This document shows, one piece after another, positions 53,289 to 62,903 of a stretch of 64,000 bases of DNA; positions within the stretch are counted from its first letter, which is position 1, and every line of letters starts with the position of its first letter. The notes beneath the pieces are model-generated. The model had not been told where the DNA came from. It saw only the letters and a program-made list of their open reading frames with translations, and ran no database searches. The stretch is taken from positions 1 through 64,000 of the forward strand of contig JANRKD010000001.1 in the NCBI GenBank assembly GCA_033763655.1. The letters are read 5' to 3'. A program made the position numbers and the translations under genes. Source of the DNA: QFOX01 sp033763655. Its GTDB lineage: Bacteria; Pseudomonadota; Alphaproteobacteria; Rickettsiales; UBA3002.

Positions 53289-54776
53289 TTAGTGCGGCGG
53301 GAGGCTCGGATCTGAAAGGGCAATCTTTCTTAACGCTTGTGACATAGCTTGATTACCAGATTGGGCTACAGCTTGCACCATTGCATCACGTACAACAATC
53401 ACCTGATTCCCCAGCACTCTCTTGGCCTGCGCAAGAAATTCCGTAGGGTTAGGTTCCGGAAAAAGTGAGGCCCGCGCCGCAAGGGCTAGTTCAGTAATTT
53501 GACTCTCATTAAGTGTCGAGAGAATCAGCTTTGCAACCGGCGAGTGCTGCGTATCACCGCCATTGATCTGATGACGCCCATTCACTGCATTGAACGCCAG
53601 TTGACGCACTTCGCTTGCATTCTCAGGCGGCCTGAGTTTAAGCAACACATCAATACCTGAAACCAAGTCGCCCTGCTTTACCTTAGTCGGCTCTGTTGCA
53701 TCGCCCCCCGCTGCCGCCAAAGAATAGACAAGCGCTTGCGAAATAAGGCGCGCATACTCAGTCAACCGCACCGGCTCGTTATTGAGATAAGCCAGATGAC
53801 TGGCTTTTTTTACCCAATCCTGTGGCGGATAGATATTGCCAGCACTCAATCGGGTCTCAAAGAAGATATTGTCGATGGACTGCGTTTCCGAATTCCCCTT
53901 CAGCACCAGTTGATAAAGCCCTGCGCGTCTCAGGCGCGCCTTCAAAAAATCGGCAGGGGTATAATCCCCTAGCGGTGTTTCGGGTGACTTATTGCGCACA
54001 CGCATTGACGGCACTTCTTCAGGATTGAGCATGTCGCCACCGCGAATGGTCTCTAGCACGCTTTGTATGCTAGGCGCGGTATCGTTATGCACATCCAACC
54101 CACCGATAAAACCGCTCACATCCTTATTAGCAAGATAGGTCGCAGCAATCATCATTTCGTCAATGGCATTTGCGTTAAGGTCTAGCCCTTCGCTGCGAGA
54201 CGCTGCCTCAAGCCGCCCGCGCAGCTGATCCATACGATCCGGTTTACCGAATGGCACGGTCGCCTGAATACCGGCAATGACAGCAGCAATAAATGCTTCG
54301 TCCTTGTGCGACTGTTTCAGTTCGCCAACCGCAACAGCGGCAGAATAAAATTCATTCATGCCCGCAACGGGAGATAATGTGTCTCCCTCAGCAAAACCAA
54401 AAATCGCATAGAGCAGGCGGCCGACACGGTCATCCTCAGCCAGTGGTTTGAGTTTGTTTTTACTGCGATCGATATAGGTATCAATAAAACGGCAGCTAGT
54501 ATCGTTTGTTTCTTCACCGATGCTGGGATATTCGATGTCATGAAAAAAGCCACTGACCATCGCATAATTCGGAGCGCTGCCTGGAAGCGAATGATCACGC
54601 TCGGCCATTGCATAAAGATGCATTGCACCATGAAAAAGTCTACCCTCTCTGTTCCATTGACTGACTAGCCGATTAAACCGCTCAGAATCAAAGCTTTCGC
54701 CGAACACATCGCGTAAATTCGTGAACAGTTCGGAGTGAACTCTTGTAAGATCATTGGCATCGAAGCGTGCGTGCAT
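53289..54776 (-). CDS. HD-domain-like protein of unknown function
   Basis: This 495-residue protein has HD-superfamily hallmarks near the N-terminus: FHGAMHL (H49, H53) and FFHDIEY (H79-D80), suggesting a metal-dependent phosphohydrolase. The C-terminal 350 residues are helical and not recognised. GGAG lies seven bases upstream of the ATG at 54776. The gene is AT-richer than its neighbours and may be horizontally acquired. Confidence 0.65.
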   Translation of the reverse strand: MHARFDANDLTRVHSELFTNLRDVFGESFDSERFNRLVSQWNREGRLFHGAMHLYAMAERDHSLPGSAPNYAMVSGFFHDIEYPSIGEETNDTSCRFIDTYIDRSKNKLKPLAEDDRVGRLLYAIFGFAEGDTLSPVAGMNEFYSAAVAVGELKQSHKDEAFIAAVIAGIQATVPFGKPDRMDQLRGRLEAASRSEGLDLNANAIDEMMIAATYLANKDVSGFIGGLDVHNDTAPSIQSVLETIRGGDMLNPEEVPSMRVRNKSPETPLGDYTPADFLKARLRRAGLYQLVLKGNSETQSIDNIFFETRLSAGNIYPPQDWVKKASHLAYLNNEPVRLTEYARLISQALVYSLAAAGGDATEPTKVKQGDLVSGIDVLLKLRPPENASEVRQLAFNAVNGRHQINGGDTQHSPVAKLILSTLNESQITELALAARASLFPEPNPTEFLAQAKRVLGNQVIVVRDAMVQAVAQSGNQAMSQALRKIALSDPSLPPH

Positions 54777-54896
54777 AGGGGTGCTCCAGATAGTTTGAAC
54801 CCTATCCATAACATCCTAATGCACCCTATTTATGACGGATTTATTAAGATTTTATGACAACCATCTGCCGGTTTTTTCACGCCGCCGCCACGCCAC

Positions 54897-56213
54897 TTAG
54901 TAGCGGTACCAGTCCTTCTTAAACGGGCCGTTGGCGCTGACCCCGAGATACTCCGCCTGCTCCTTGCTGAGTTTGCTCAGCTTCGCGCCGACGCGGGCGA
55001 GGTGCAGCTCGGCCACTTTCTCGTCGAGATGCTTGGGCAGGACATAGACTTTTTTCTCGTATTTCGTGTGGTTGTTCCACAGCTCGATCTGCGCCAACGT
55101 CTGGTTGGTGAACGAGGCCGACATGATAAAGCTCGGGTGGCCGTTGGCACAGCCCAGATTCACCAGCCGCCCCTGCGCCAGCAGGATGATGCGTTTGCCA
55201 TCCGGGAACTCGACCTCATCCACCTGAGGCTTGACCGCGTGCCATTTCATGTTGCGCAGCGAAGCCACCTGGATTTCGGTATCGAAATGACCGATATTGC
55301 AGACAATCGCGCGGTCTTTCATCGCCCGCATATGGTCGAGCGTGATGATGTCGCGGTTGCCGGTCGTCGTCACGAAAATATCGCCCTTATCCTGCACGTC
55401 CTCCATCGTCAGCACGGAAAAGCCTTCCATCGCTGCCTGCAGCGCGCAGATGGGGTCGATCTCGGTGACCACCACGCGCGCACCTTGCCCGCGCAGCGCC
55501 GCCGCACAACCCTTGCCGACATCGCCATACCCGGCGACGACGGCCATCTTGCCCGCAATCATGACGTTCGTGGCCTGTTTGATGCCATCCAGCAGCGACT
55601 CGCGGCAGCCATAGAGGTTATCGAATTTCGATTTCGTCACCGAATCATTGACGTTGAACGCGGGCACGCCGAGCTTTCCGGCCGCCTGCATTTCGAGCAG
55701 GCGATGGACGCCGGTGGTGGTTTCCTCCGAAATGCCACGGATTTCCCTCAGCATCTCGGGGTATTTCTCGTGGACGATGCGCGTCAGGTCGCCGCCATCG
55801 TCGAGAATCATGTTAGGTGTCCAGCCATTTGGACCGCGCAGCGTCTGCTCGATGCACCATTCGTATTCTTCTTCTGTTTCGCCTTTCCATGCAAACACCG
55901 GCACGCCGAGCGCCGCCGTCGCCGCTGCGGCCTGATCCTGCGTCGAGTAGATGTTGCAGCTGCTCCAGCGCACTTCGGCGCCCAGCGCAATCAGCGTTTC
56001 AATCAGCACCGAGGTTTGAATGGTCATGTGCAGGCAGCCGACAACGCGCGCGCCTTTCAGCGGCTGCGCCTTGCCATATTCCGCGCGCAGGGCCATCAGC
56101 CCGGGCATCTCGGTTTCCGCAATGGTGATTTCGCGGCGGCCCCACGCGGCCAGGCCGATGTCGGCGACTTTATAATCGGTGAAGTTGGCGGGGGCTTTGG
56201 CGGTGGCGGCCAT
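54897..56213 (-). CDS. ahcY: Adenosylhomocysteinase
   Basis: This 438-residue NAD-dependent enzyme splits S-adenosylhomocysteine to adenosine and homocysteine, keeping methylation going. Landmarks are LKGARVVGCLHMTIQTSVLI, NVNDSVTKSKFDNLYGCRES, the NAD motif VAGYGDVGKGCAAALRGQG, and the C-terminal KKDWYRY-type end. GAGGAG lies six bases before the ATG at 56213. Confidence 0.96.
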   Translation of the reverse strand: MAATAKAPANFTDYKVADIGLAAWGRREITIAETEMPGLMALRAEYGKAQPLKGARVVGCLHMTIQTSVLIETLIALGAEVRWSSCNIYSTQDQAAAATAALGVPVFAWKGETEEEYEWCIEQTLRGPNGWTPNMILDDGGDLTRIVHEKYPEMLREIRGISEETTTGVHRLLEMQAAGKLGVPAFNVNDSVTKSKFDNLYGCRESLLDGIKQATNVMIAGKMAVVAGYGDVGKGCAAALRGQGARVVVTEIDPICALQAAMEGFSVLTMEDVQDKGDIFVTTTGNRDIITLDHMRAMKDRAIVCNIGHFDTEIQVASLRNMKWHAVKPQVDEVEFPDGKRIILLAQGRLVNLGCANGHPSFIMSASFTNQTLAQIELWNNHTKYEKKVYVLPKHLDEKVAELHLARVGAKLSKLSKEQAEYLGVSANGPFKKDWYRY

Positions 56214-56310
56214 GGGAATCTCCTCGGATAATGGTTCCCTACACGCATTACGCGAAAGCCCGGCGGATGACAACCCCATTCAGGAAATTCGTGTCCGGTT
56301 AGCCCCAAAA

Positions 56311-56326
56311 TTAATCTTTCGTTAAC
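56311..56326 (+). promoter_or_regulatory. CtrA-type binding site
   Basis: TTAA (56311-56314), seven bases, then TTAAC (56322-56326): the exact TTAA-N7-TTAAC consensus for the alphaproteobacterial cell-cycle regulator CtrA. It lies 24 bp upstream of the clan CD-like gene and in the divergent promoter region shared with ahcY. Confidence 0.6.
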
Positions 56327-56349
56327 GATTGTGGTTTATTCTGAACCTT

Positions 56350-57747
56350 ATGAGCAAAATCAAGCCTCCCCATCGTGAGCATAACCCCATCACCACCTAT
56401 GTATTAGCGGGACGCGACGATGCAGGCGCATTCTCCGTAGCAGTCGCAAATTACAAGAAGACGCCTGGCGTCGTCGTAATTGATGCCTCGGATTACCCTT
56501 CCTTTGCAGACGCTATTGCACAAATCAAGGGGCCGGGAAACATTGTACTCGCAGCCCATGGCAGCACAAACGGGTACTTTCAGTGGAATACAATGAACAC
56601 CACAATCAGCTACAACGAAGGCCTGTCTGCATTAAAGACCCTGCCAAACGCGGGGCAAGGCATCGGCACCATCACCATCGGCAGTTGTTATGGCGGGTTA
56701 GCTGCCCATCATCTCGATGCCATCCCGACCGGTACGGTTCTGCAATCCATGGTGGGGAGCGACGCAACAGCTTTAGACATTTTTCAAACTACATTTCAGA
56801 TTGGAATCAAAGGCGCGACCAACCCGACTTCATTGATTCTTGAAGCCATCGATAACGTAAGCCCCAAGGATTACCAACGCCTCTACGAAGCATTTTCAGG
56901 GACAGGAATCAGCACTGAGCATTTTCCAAAACCGGAAGACCTGATGCCAACCATTGTCGGTATCGGTGGCAACTCGCCCATCACCATCAACCTCGACGCT
57001 GCAGCACAGAGTCTGCTCGATAAAACTCCCGACAGGGGTGACTTCAACAGCGCCGTGCGTATGGTCAAAGGGCGTTTCGATGGGAATTACAAAGTTAGCC
57101 TGATCGATACGCTCGAAAAAGACCTCGGCATCCCTTATAAAGAAATGGTCGATGCTACTAAAGACGACGGCACATTCGACCCCGCTTTCGTGAAGAAGAG
57201 TGTGGAAGCCCTGAAGAAACTTTACCCCGGAGAATCTATTAACGAGGCCAATGCCGAGAAATATTTTTATCGCGCCATCGATGCGCATCAGCGTCGGGTA
57301 GATAAAGAACTCGATAAAGAGATTGAGCGCGTTGCGGATAAAATGCGCAAAGGCGAACCCGTCGCCAGAGACGCCGAAGGCAATATCGATCTTGAGGAAT
57401 TGCGTATTCGTCGTGCTCTGGGTATCGCCTATATGGAAACCTCAGGCGAAATGAAACGCCTGATTAACACAGCGAAGGAAAGCGCACTGGAACCGGAGGC
57501 CACGTCCCCGCCGGTCGGTGAGAACCGGGAACCGCAGGGCGAAGCAAATTCTCCCGCAACGGCGCTTGCAACCACAACTCCAGCCGCCAGCCCGCCTAGC
57601 GCTGGCGAAGTCCTCAATAAATACGGTCTGTCGAAAGGTGATTTTCCGAATTTTCAATCTCAAAATAGCGGAATTGTGGAGGCAACCACCGCTTCAGCAC
57701 GCACTCCACACAATGCACAACCTCAGGAAGTAGCACGCACGGCTTAG
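56350..57747 (+). CDS. Putative clan CD (caspase-like) cysteine peptidase domain protein
   Basis: This 465-residue protein is not clearly in a family I can name. Residues 62-118 show the clan CD pattern of a His-Gly after a hydrophobic strand (NIVLAAHGS, H70) and a Cys-x-Gly after the next strand (TITIGSCYGG, C113), as in caspases, gingipains and CHAT domains. The rest is helical, with a charged region (DKELDKEIERVADKMRKGE) and a disordered Pro/Ala/Thr-rich tail. No signal peptide. A CtrA-type site lies just upstream. Its stop overlaps the fadD stop by four bases. Confidence 0.6.
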   Translation: MSKIKPPHREHNPITTYVLAGRDDAGAFSVAVANYKKTPGVVVIDASDYPSFADAIAQIKGPGNIVLAAHGSTNGYFQWNTMNTTISYNEGLSALKTLPNAGQGIGTITIGSCYGGLAAHHLDAIPTGTVLQSMVGSDATALDIFQTTFQIGIKGATNPTSLILEAIDNVSPKDYQRLYEAFSGTGISTEHFPKPEDLMPTIVGIGGNSPITINLDAAAQSLLDKTPDRGDFNSAVRMVKGRFDGNYKVSLIDTLEKDLGIPYKEMVDATKDDGTFDPAFVKKSVEALKKLYPGESINEANAEKYFYRAIDAHQRRVDKELDKEIERVADKMRKGEPVARDAEGNIDLEELRIRRALGIAYMETSGEMKRLINTAKESALEPEATSPPVGENREPQGEANSPATALATTTPAASPPSAGEVLNKYGLSKGDFPNFQSQNSGIVEATTASARTPHNAQPQEVARTA

Positions 57748-59423
57748 TGCCTCTTCTTCTCCTCTTCCACCAGTTCGCGTTTGAGGATTTTGCCGATGTT
57801 GTTTTTGGGCAGGGCGGCGCGGAATTCAACCGCGTGCGGCAGCGCGTAGGCGGTGAGGCGCGGCTTCAGATGCTCTTTCAACCCCGGCTCGTCGAGTTCG
57901 GCGCCTTCTTTAAGCACCAGATAGGCTTTAATCATCTGCCCGCGCGTCGGGTGGTCGAGACCGATCACCGCACATTCGGCGACTGAAGGGTGGGCGTAGA
58001 TTTCCTCCTCGACATTGCGCGGATAGACGTTGTAGCCGCCGACGATAATCATCTCCTTCAGCCGGTCCACGACGTAAAAATACCCGTCCGCATCCATATA
58101 ACCCAGATCGCCGGTGTGCAGCCGTCCGTTGCGCAGCACGTTTTCGGTTTCGTCGGTGCGGTTGAGGTAGCCGAGCATCACCTGCGGGCCACTGATGCAG
58201 ATTTCACCGATTTCGCCCTGCGCCATCGGCGTCACGCGGTCGTCCTTGTCGATGATTTCGGCCAATGTGCCCGGCAGCGGCATGCCGATGGAGCCGCTTT
58301 TATTGACCCCGACCAGCGGGTTGCAGTGGGTGACGGGCGAGCTTTCGGTCAGGCCGTAGCCCTCGACCAGCACGCAGCCGGTGAGCTTCTCAAACTGCAA
58401 TTTCACCTCGACCGGCAGCGGCCCGCCACCCGAGATACACATCTTGATGCTCGACAGGTCGTACTGCGCGAGGTTGCGGGCGTTGTTGATGGTGGCATAC
58501 AGCGTCGAAACGCCGGGCATGATAGTCGGTTTTTTGTGCGCAATATCGCTGAGCACATGCTTGAGATCAAACTTCGGATGAATGATGATGGTAAAGCCGT
58601 TCGCAATCGCAAGGTTCAGCGCCACCGTCATCGCGAACACATGGAAGAAGGGCAATACCGCGAGCATGGTTTCATTGCCGGGGGTCAGCCCCACCATCCA
58701 CCCCGCGCACTGGAAAGTGTTGATGTAAAGATTGCTATGGGTCAGCATCGCCCCTTTAGGCACGCCGGTGGTGCCGCCGGTATATTGCAGCACCGCCACA
58801 TGGCTGTTAGGCAGGATATTCACCGGGGTCGTCATCTCCGCCGATTCGAGCAGCGTGTTGAGCGTGACATGGTAGCTATCGGTCGGTGGATGGGCGATGT
58901 CGCGCACTTTGGCGGCCATAAACAGCGCGCGCTTGGCGATGGGCATCGCCTCGCCGAAATTGCAGACGATGATTTTGCGCAGACTGCTATTGCCGATGAA
59001 CGGCACCAGCTTGTCATACGTCGCATGCAGGTTGACCGTCGCGATAATCTCGACATGCGCGTCTTTCAGCTCATGCGCGATTTCGTGGCCTGAATAGAGC
59101 GGGTTGAAATTGACCACCGTGCCGCCCGCCTTCAGAATCGCGTAATAGAGCATCACATATTGCGGGCAGTTGGGCATGAACAGGCCGACGCGCGTGCCCT
59201 TAATCACCCCGAGGGTCTGCAACCCCGTGGCGATGCGGTTGACCATCTCGTGCAGGCGCGTATAGCTGTAGGTCTTGCCGAAAAAATCGAGCGCAATATT
59301 CTCCGGCCAGCGGCGCACCGCCTCATCAAGCAGGGTGTAAAGCGGGCGGGGGTAAAACCCCTCGTGCCAACGCAGTCCGTGCGGATAATGGGATTCCCAT
59401 GGGTAGGGCTGTGCGTTAGGCAT
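57744..59423 (-). CDS. fadD: Long-chain fatty-acid--CoA ligase
   Basis: This 559-residue acyl-CoA synthetase activates fatty acids with ATP and CoA, feeding the beta-oxidation enzymes at the left of the window. It has the AMP-binding signature LQYTGGTTGVPKGAMLTH, VEGYGLTESSPVTHCNP, GDLGYMDADGYFYVVDRLKE and the C-terminal catalytic Lys region NNIGKILKRELV. The start at 59423 is chosen because AAGGAG lies five bases upstream, while the upstream GTG/ATG options do not have one. Confidence 0.94.
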   Translation of the reverse strand: MPNAQPYPWESHYPHGLRWHEGFYPRPLYTLLDEAVRRWPENIALDFFGKTYSYTRLHEMVNRIATGLQTLGVIKGTRVGLFMPNCPQYVMLYYAILKAGGTVVNFNPLYSGHEIAHELKDAHVEIIATVNLHATYDKLVPFIGNSSLRKIIVCNFGEAMPIAKRALFMAAKVRDIAHPPTDSYHVTLNTLLESAEMTTPVNILPNSHVAVLQYTGGTTGVPKGAMLTHSNLYINTFQCAGWMVGLTPGNETMLAVLPFFHVFAMTVALNLAIANGFTIIIHPKFDLKHVLSDIAHKKPTIMPGVSTLYATINNARNLAQYDLSSIKMCISGGGPLPVEVKLQFEKLTGCVLVEGYGLTESSPVTHCNPLVGVNKSGSIGMPLPGTLAEIIDKDDRVTPMAQGEIGEICISGPQVMLGYLNRTDETENVLRNGRLHTGDLGYMDADGYFYVVDRLKEMIIVGGYNVYPRNVEEEIYAHPSVAECAVIGLDHPTRGQMIKAYLVLKEGAELDEPGLKEHLKPRLTAYALPHAVEFRAALPKNNIGKILKRELVEEEKKRH

Positions 59424-59533
59424 TCCGACTCCTTGTTGCCATGGCGGCGCACCCGCGCCCCCACCATTCATCCCCGGCTTGCCTTAGTTTTTTGTTGTAA
59501 CCTTACTATGCGTGTTTTAAGCCTTCCCGTCAA

Positions 59534-60568
59534 ATGGACATGATGCACAGCAGCACGGATTACACCACGGATGTCGCGATTATCGGCGGCGGGCCGGTCG
59601 GGCTGTTCGCGGTGTTCGAACTTGGGATGCTCAAGATCACATCGCTGGTCATCGACAGTCTGCCTGCCGTCGGCGGCCAATGCACCGCGCTTTACCCCGA
59701 AAAACCGATCTACGATATTCCCGGGTTCCCAAGCGTCGATGCGGCCGACCTCATCGCCCGCCTTGAACAACAGGCTGCACCATTCCAGCCCCAGTACGTC
59801 ATGGGCGAGCAGGTGGTGCAGTGCAACAAAATTGAGGCAGGGGGCTGGCAACTCGTCACCGATAAAGGCACGCGCATTATTGCCAAGGCCATCCTGATTG
59901 CCGCTGGCTGCGGTGCCTTTGGCCCGAACCGGCCACCGCTTTCAGGCCTTGCGCAGTATGAGGCAACCAGCGTGCATTACATGGTCGCACGGCGCGAAGA
60001 TTTCCGTGGCAAAGATATCGTCATCGCCGGTGGTGGCGATTCGGCGGTCGATTGGGCCGTATCGCTGGCGGAAGTGGCGGAAAAAATCTATGTCGTCCAC
60101 CGCCGCGACAAATTCCGCGCCAGCCCGGAGATGGTCGATAAAATGCAGGCGCTCGCCGCCCGTGGCAAAATCGAGATGGTCATCCCCTACCAGCTTGACG
60201 GGCTCGAAGGCGCCAACGGCCAGCTTTCAGGCGTCGTGGTCAGGGATATGGATGGCGGCACCCGCACACTTGCGGCGTCGCATCTGCTCGCCTTCTTCGG
60301 TCTGTCGATGGAGCTGGGGCCGATTGCCGGGTGGGGCCTCACCCTCGCCGCCAACCACATCACGGTCGATCGCGGCACGATGGAAACCAACATCCCGGGC
60401 ATCTTCGCGATTGGCGACATCGCCACCTACGACCACAAGCTCAAGCTCATCCTCTGCGGCTTTGCCGAAGCGGCGCAAGCGGCGCACGCCATCCGCGACA
60501 TCGTTTATCCGGGCGTTGCCTACCATTTCGAATATTCGACCAGCAAAGGCGTCCAAAGCGCGGCTTAA
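59534..60568 (+). CDS. Ferredoxin--NADP(+) reductase, thioredoxin-reductase-like
   Basis: A 344-residue flavoprotein that exchanges electrons between NADPH and ferredoxin or flavodoxin. FAD site: IIGGGPVGLFAVFELGM, GGQCTALYPEKPIYDIPG; NADP site: VIAGGGDSAVDWAVSL with HRRDKFRAS; C-terminal GIFAIGDIATYDHKLKLI. It lacks the redox CxxC of thioredoxin reductase, which identifies it as the YumC-like FNR2 type. Starts at 59534, 59540 or 59543 are possible. Confidence 0.92.
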   Translation: MDMMHSSTDYTTDVAIIGGGPVGLFAVFELGMLKITSLVIDSLPAVGGQCTALYPEKPIYDIPGFPSVDAADLIARLEQQAAPFQPQYVMGEQVVQCNKIEAGGWQLVTDKGTRIIAKAILIAAGCGAFGPNRPPLSGLAQYEATSVHYMVARREDFRGKDIVIAGGGDSAVDWAVSLAEVAEKIYVVHRRDKFRASPEMVDKMQALAARGKIEMVIPYQLDGLEGANGQLSGVVVRDMDGGTRTLAASHLLAFFGLSMELGPIAGWGLTLAANHITVDRGTMETNIPGIFAIGDIATYDHKLKLILCGFAEAAQAAHAIRDIVYPGVAYHFEYSTSKGVQSAA

Positions 60569-61854
60569 CTGCGGCCATGCGCGGTAGGTGAGTATCCTTT
60601 ATCTGTTGCACTTACCTGCTTGCTGATGCTTTGGATGCAATAACCCTGCTCACGACTCGCGGCCCACGTGGCTTTTGCCGCACGCACAAAATCAGCCGCC
60701 TGCATCGGCGGAAACAGGCTGAACGCGCGATCAATCCCTGCCAGCCGCTTACCCCCCGCATCACGGACATGGGGAATCCCTTCGGGCATCACCGCCATGC
60801 GCTCGGACTCCGACCCTCCTTTACCACGGCTGGCGCTTCGCAAGGCTTCGGTCAATTTCTTCTGAACGTCATTGGCCGCGTGTTCCGGGTCTTCCCAATT
60901 CACCCACAGCCCATAGCCCATCACGCGCCCCCTCACGTCGAACGCTACCCAGGTCAGGCCTTTTTTCTCGCCGCCCCCGTAGGCTAATGTCAGGCGCCGC
61001 ACTTCTTTAATCGTCGGCGGCAGGATGTTGACATGCGCCCCGACGGCACTGTTGCACAACCGGTCAAAATCGAAATCTCTGCGAACCTGCTTAATTTGTT
61101 CTGCATCCTGCGATTCCAGCAGCGGCAGCACATTAAGCAGCGCACCGCCGAAAAACGCAGCGAATGGTTTGATTGCCTCGCGTTCTTCCGGGCTGTCCTG
61201 CACCGATTTCACGATGCTGATGGCCAGCGCATGCGCCTTCTCGGTAAAGCGCACTTCTTGTTGGGGAGTAAATTTTTCAGGGTTATTCGCCATGCTCAGG
61301 TTGCAGATGAGTGACGCAGCCTGATCGACCAGTTTAATTTTCTTGGCGGCAAAGCTCATCTCCTTAATGCGGTCATGCTGGTGCGGCTCTTTGATACCTT
61401 CACCGTCGTAGATTTTGGGATTGGTTACCGCACGCACCAGCGCCACCACTTTATCGACGACGGCGTAATTCTCACCCCCCATGTCCGCTTCTTCTATGGC
61501 GCGCTTAGGCGGCGTGGTGGATGCCTCCTTGATGCCTCGCTCGGATAATGCATTCGAAAATGCATCGCCCATCCAGATATCGTTAGCACGGAATTCGGAA
61601 CTTTCCTCAATCGCATCATGCAGCAACGCTGCCGCCAGCACCGTGACGTCACGCTCACCCAGTGCGCGCATGATGTCGTAGACCATAATCGGGTGGGTGA
61701 TGTATTGCCATTCCGGCTCGGTTTTGTCGCGGCTCTGACCCTGATGCGCGCGCGCGGCCACCGCGAACGCCGCGTCGAGAATAATTTTCTCCCGCGCAGT
61801 GAATACGGAATCGTTGTCGATATCCAGCCTGTGCCGGTACTGATAGCGCGCCAT
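60565..61854 (-). CDS. RSH-type HD hydrolase, likely single-function (p)ppGpp hydrolase
   Basis: This 429-residue protein contains an HD domain of the RelA/SpoT type: ARAHQGQSRD (H37), YITHPIMVYDIMRAL (H54) and AALLHDAIEES (H79-D80, E84), and KIKLVDQAASLICNL further on. No synthetase motif, TGS or ACT domain is visible, so it resembles a stand-alone alarmone hydrolase with an extra C-terminal part (about 230-429) of unknown role. It converges with the FNR gene with four overlapping bases. Confidence 0.78.
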   Translation of the reverse strand: MARYQYRHRLDIDNDSVFTAREKIILDAAFAVAARAHQGQSRDKTEPEWQYITHPIMVYDIMRALGERDVTVLAAALLHDAIEESSEFRANDIWMGDAFSNALSERGIKEASTTPPKRAIEEADMGGENYAVVDKVVALVRAVTNPKIYDGEGIKEPHQHDRIKEMSFAAKKIKLVDQAASLICNLSMANNPEKFTPQQEVRFTEKAHALAISIVKSVQDSPEEREAIKPFAAFFGGALLNVLPLLESQDAEQIKQVRRDFDFDRLCNSAVGAHVNILPPTIKEVRRLTLAYGGGEKKGLTWVAFDVRGRVMGYGLWVNWEDPEHAANDVQKKLTEALRSASRGKGGSESERMAVMPEGIPHVRDAGGKRLAGIDRAFSLFPPMQAADFVRAAKATWAASREQGYCIQSISKQVSATDKGYSPTAHGRS

Positions 61855-61933
61855 ACCATTTTCCGCTTGGGTTTTCCACCCGGCTTACTTACAACCATCT
61901 GGCAGCTTCATTTATGACAGTTTGGTTAAAATC

Positions 61934-62818
61934 ATGACAGCACAAATCATCGATGGCAAAGCCTTTGCCGCCCGCCTGCGCGGCGAGATTGCGCAGGCAA
62001 CGCAGGCGTTTACCGCAGATAGCGGCGTCACCCCCGGTCTGGCCGTGGTGCTGGTCGGCGAGGATCCGGCCAGCCGGGTCTATGTGCGAAACAAAGGGCT
62101 CGCCTGCCGCGAGGCGGGCATCACCTCGTTTGAAACCCTCCTGCCCGCCACCGCCACGCAGGCGCAGTTGCTGGCCGAAATTGCGCGACTAAACGCCGAC
62201 CCGGCGGTGCATGGCATTCTGGTGCAGTTGCCGCTGCCCGCCACGATGGACGCCCAGGCCGTCATCAACGCCATCGACCCGGCGAAGGATGTCGATGGGT
62301 TTCACGTCATCAACGCCGGTCGCCTCGCCGTCGGGCAGGATGGGCTGGTGCCCTGCACGCCGCTGGGCTGCCTGCTGCTGCTGAAGGCGACGCTCGGCAG
62401 CCTTGCCGGCAAACATGCGGTCATCCTCGGGCGCAGCAATATTGTCGGCAAACCGATGGCGCAATTGCTCCTGCGCGAATCCTGCACCGTTACTATCTGC
62501 CATTCGCGCACCGAATTTCTGGCGCAGGAAACCCGGCGTGGCGACATCCTCGTCGCAGCCATCGGCAAACCCGAATTTGTCAAAGGTGCCTGGGTGAAAC
62601 CCGGCGCGACGGTTCTTGATGTCGGCATCAACCGCATCACGCGTGAGGATGGCAGCAGCGCACTGGTCGGCGATGTCGATACCGCCGCCGCCTGCGAATT
62701 CGCGCGGTTTATCACTCCGGTGCCCGGCGGAATCGGACCGATGACCATCGCCTGCCTGCTGCGCAACACATTGCAGGCCGCCTGCGCCATCCACGGCGCG
62801 CCCTTCACACTGGCCTGA
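61934..62818 (+). CDS. folD: Methylenetetrahydrofolate dehydrogenase / cyclohydrolase
   Basis: This 294-residue bifunctional enzyme interconverts methylene-THF and 10-formyl-THF. It has VLVGEDPASRVYVRNKGLAC (catalytic Lys and Tyr), VQLPLP, PAKDVDGFH, ILGRSNIVGKPMAQLLL and TPVPGGIGPMTIACL. The ATG at 61934 is chosen; the upstream in-frame codon at 61922 is TTG. No strong Shine-Dalgarno is visible. Confidence 0.95.
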   Translation: MTAQIIDGKAFAARLRGEIAQATQAFTADSGVTPGLAVVLVGEDPASRVYVRNKGLACREAGITSFETLLPATATQAQLLAEIARLNADPAVHGILVQLPLPATMDAQAVINAIDPAKDVDGFHVINAGRLAVGQDGLVPCTPLGCLLLLKATLGSLAGKHAVILGRSNIVGKPMAQLLLRESCTVTICHSRTEFLAQETRRGDILVAAIGKPEFVKGAWVKPGATVLDVGINRITREDGSSALVGDVDTAAACEFARFITPVPGGIGPMTIACLLRNTLQAACAIHGAPFTLA

Positions 62819-62852
62819 GGCAACGCGCCAGGAAAAAACCGCCCCAACGAAA

Positions 62853-62878
62853 AAGGGGCGACCGACTGGCCGCCCCTT
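62853..62878. terminator. Bidirectional terminator between folD and OmpA-like gene
   Basis: AAGGGGCG (62853-62860) pairs with CGCCCCTT (62871-62878). On the minus strand the stem is followed by TTTTTC, so it suits the OmpA-like gene best; it lies also shortly after folD. Confidence 0.75.
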
Positions 62879-62903
62879 CATTCTTTGCCGTAAAAGCGAA
62901 TCG

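Noticed and set aside
56214..56349. SAH or SAM riboswitch before ahcY.
   Set aside because: The leader is short, and I could not match the conserved cores of these riboswitches; only an ordinary ribosome-binding site and a CtrA-type site are clear.
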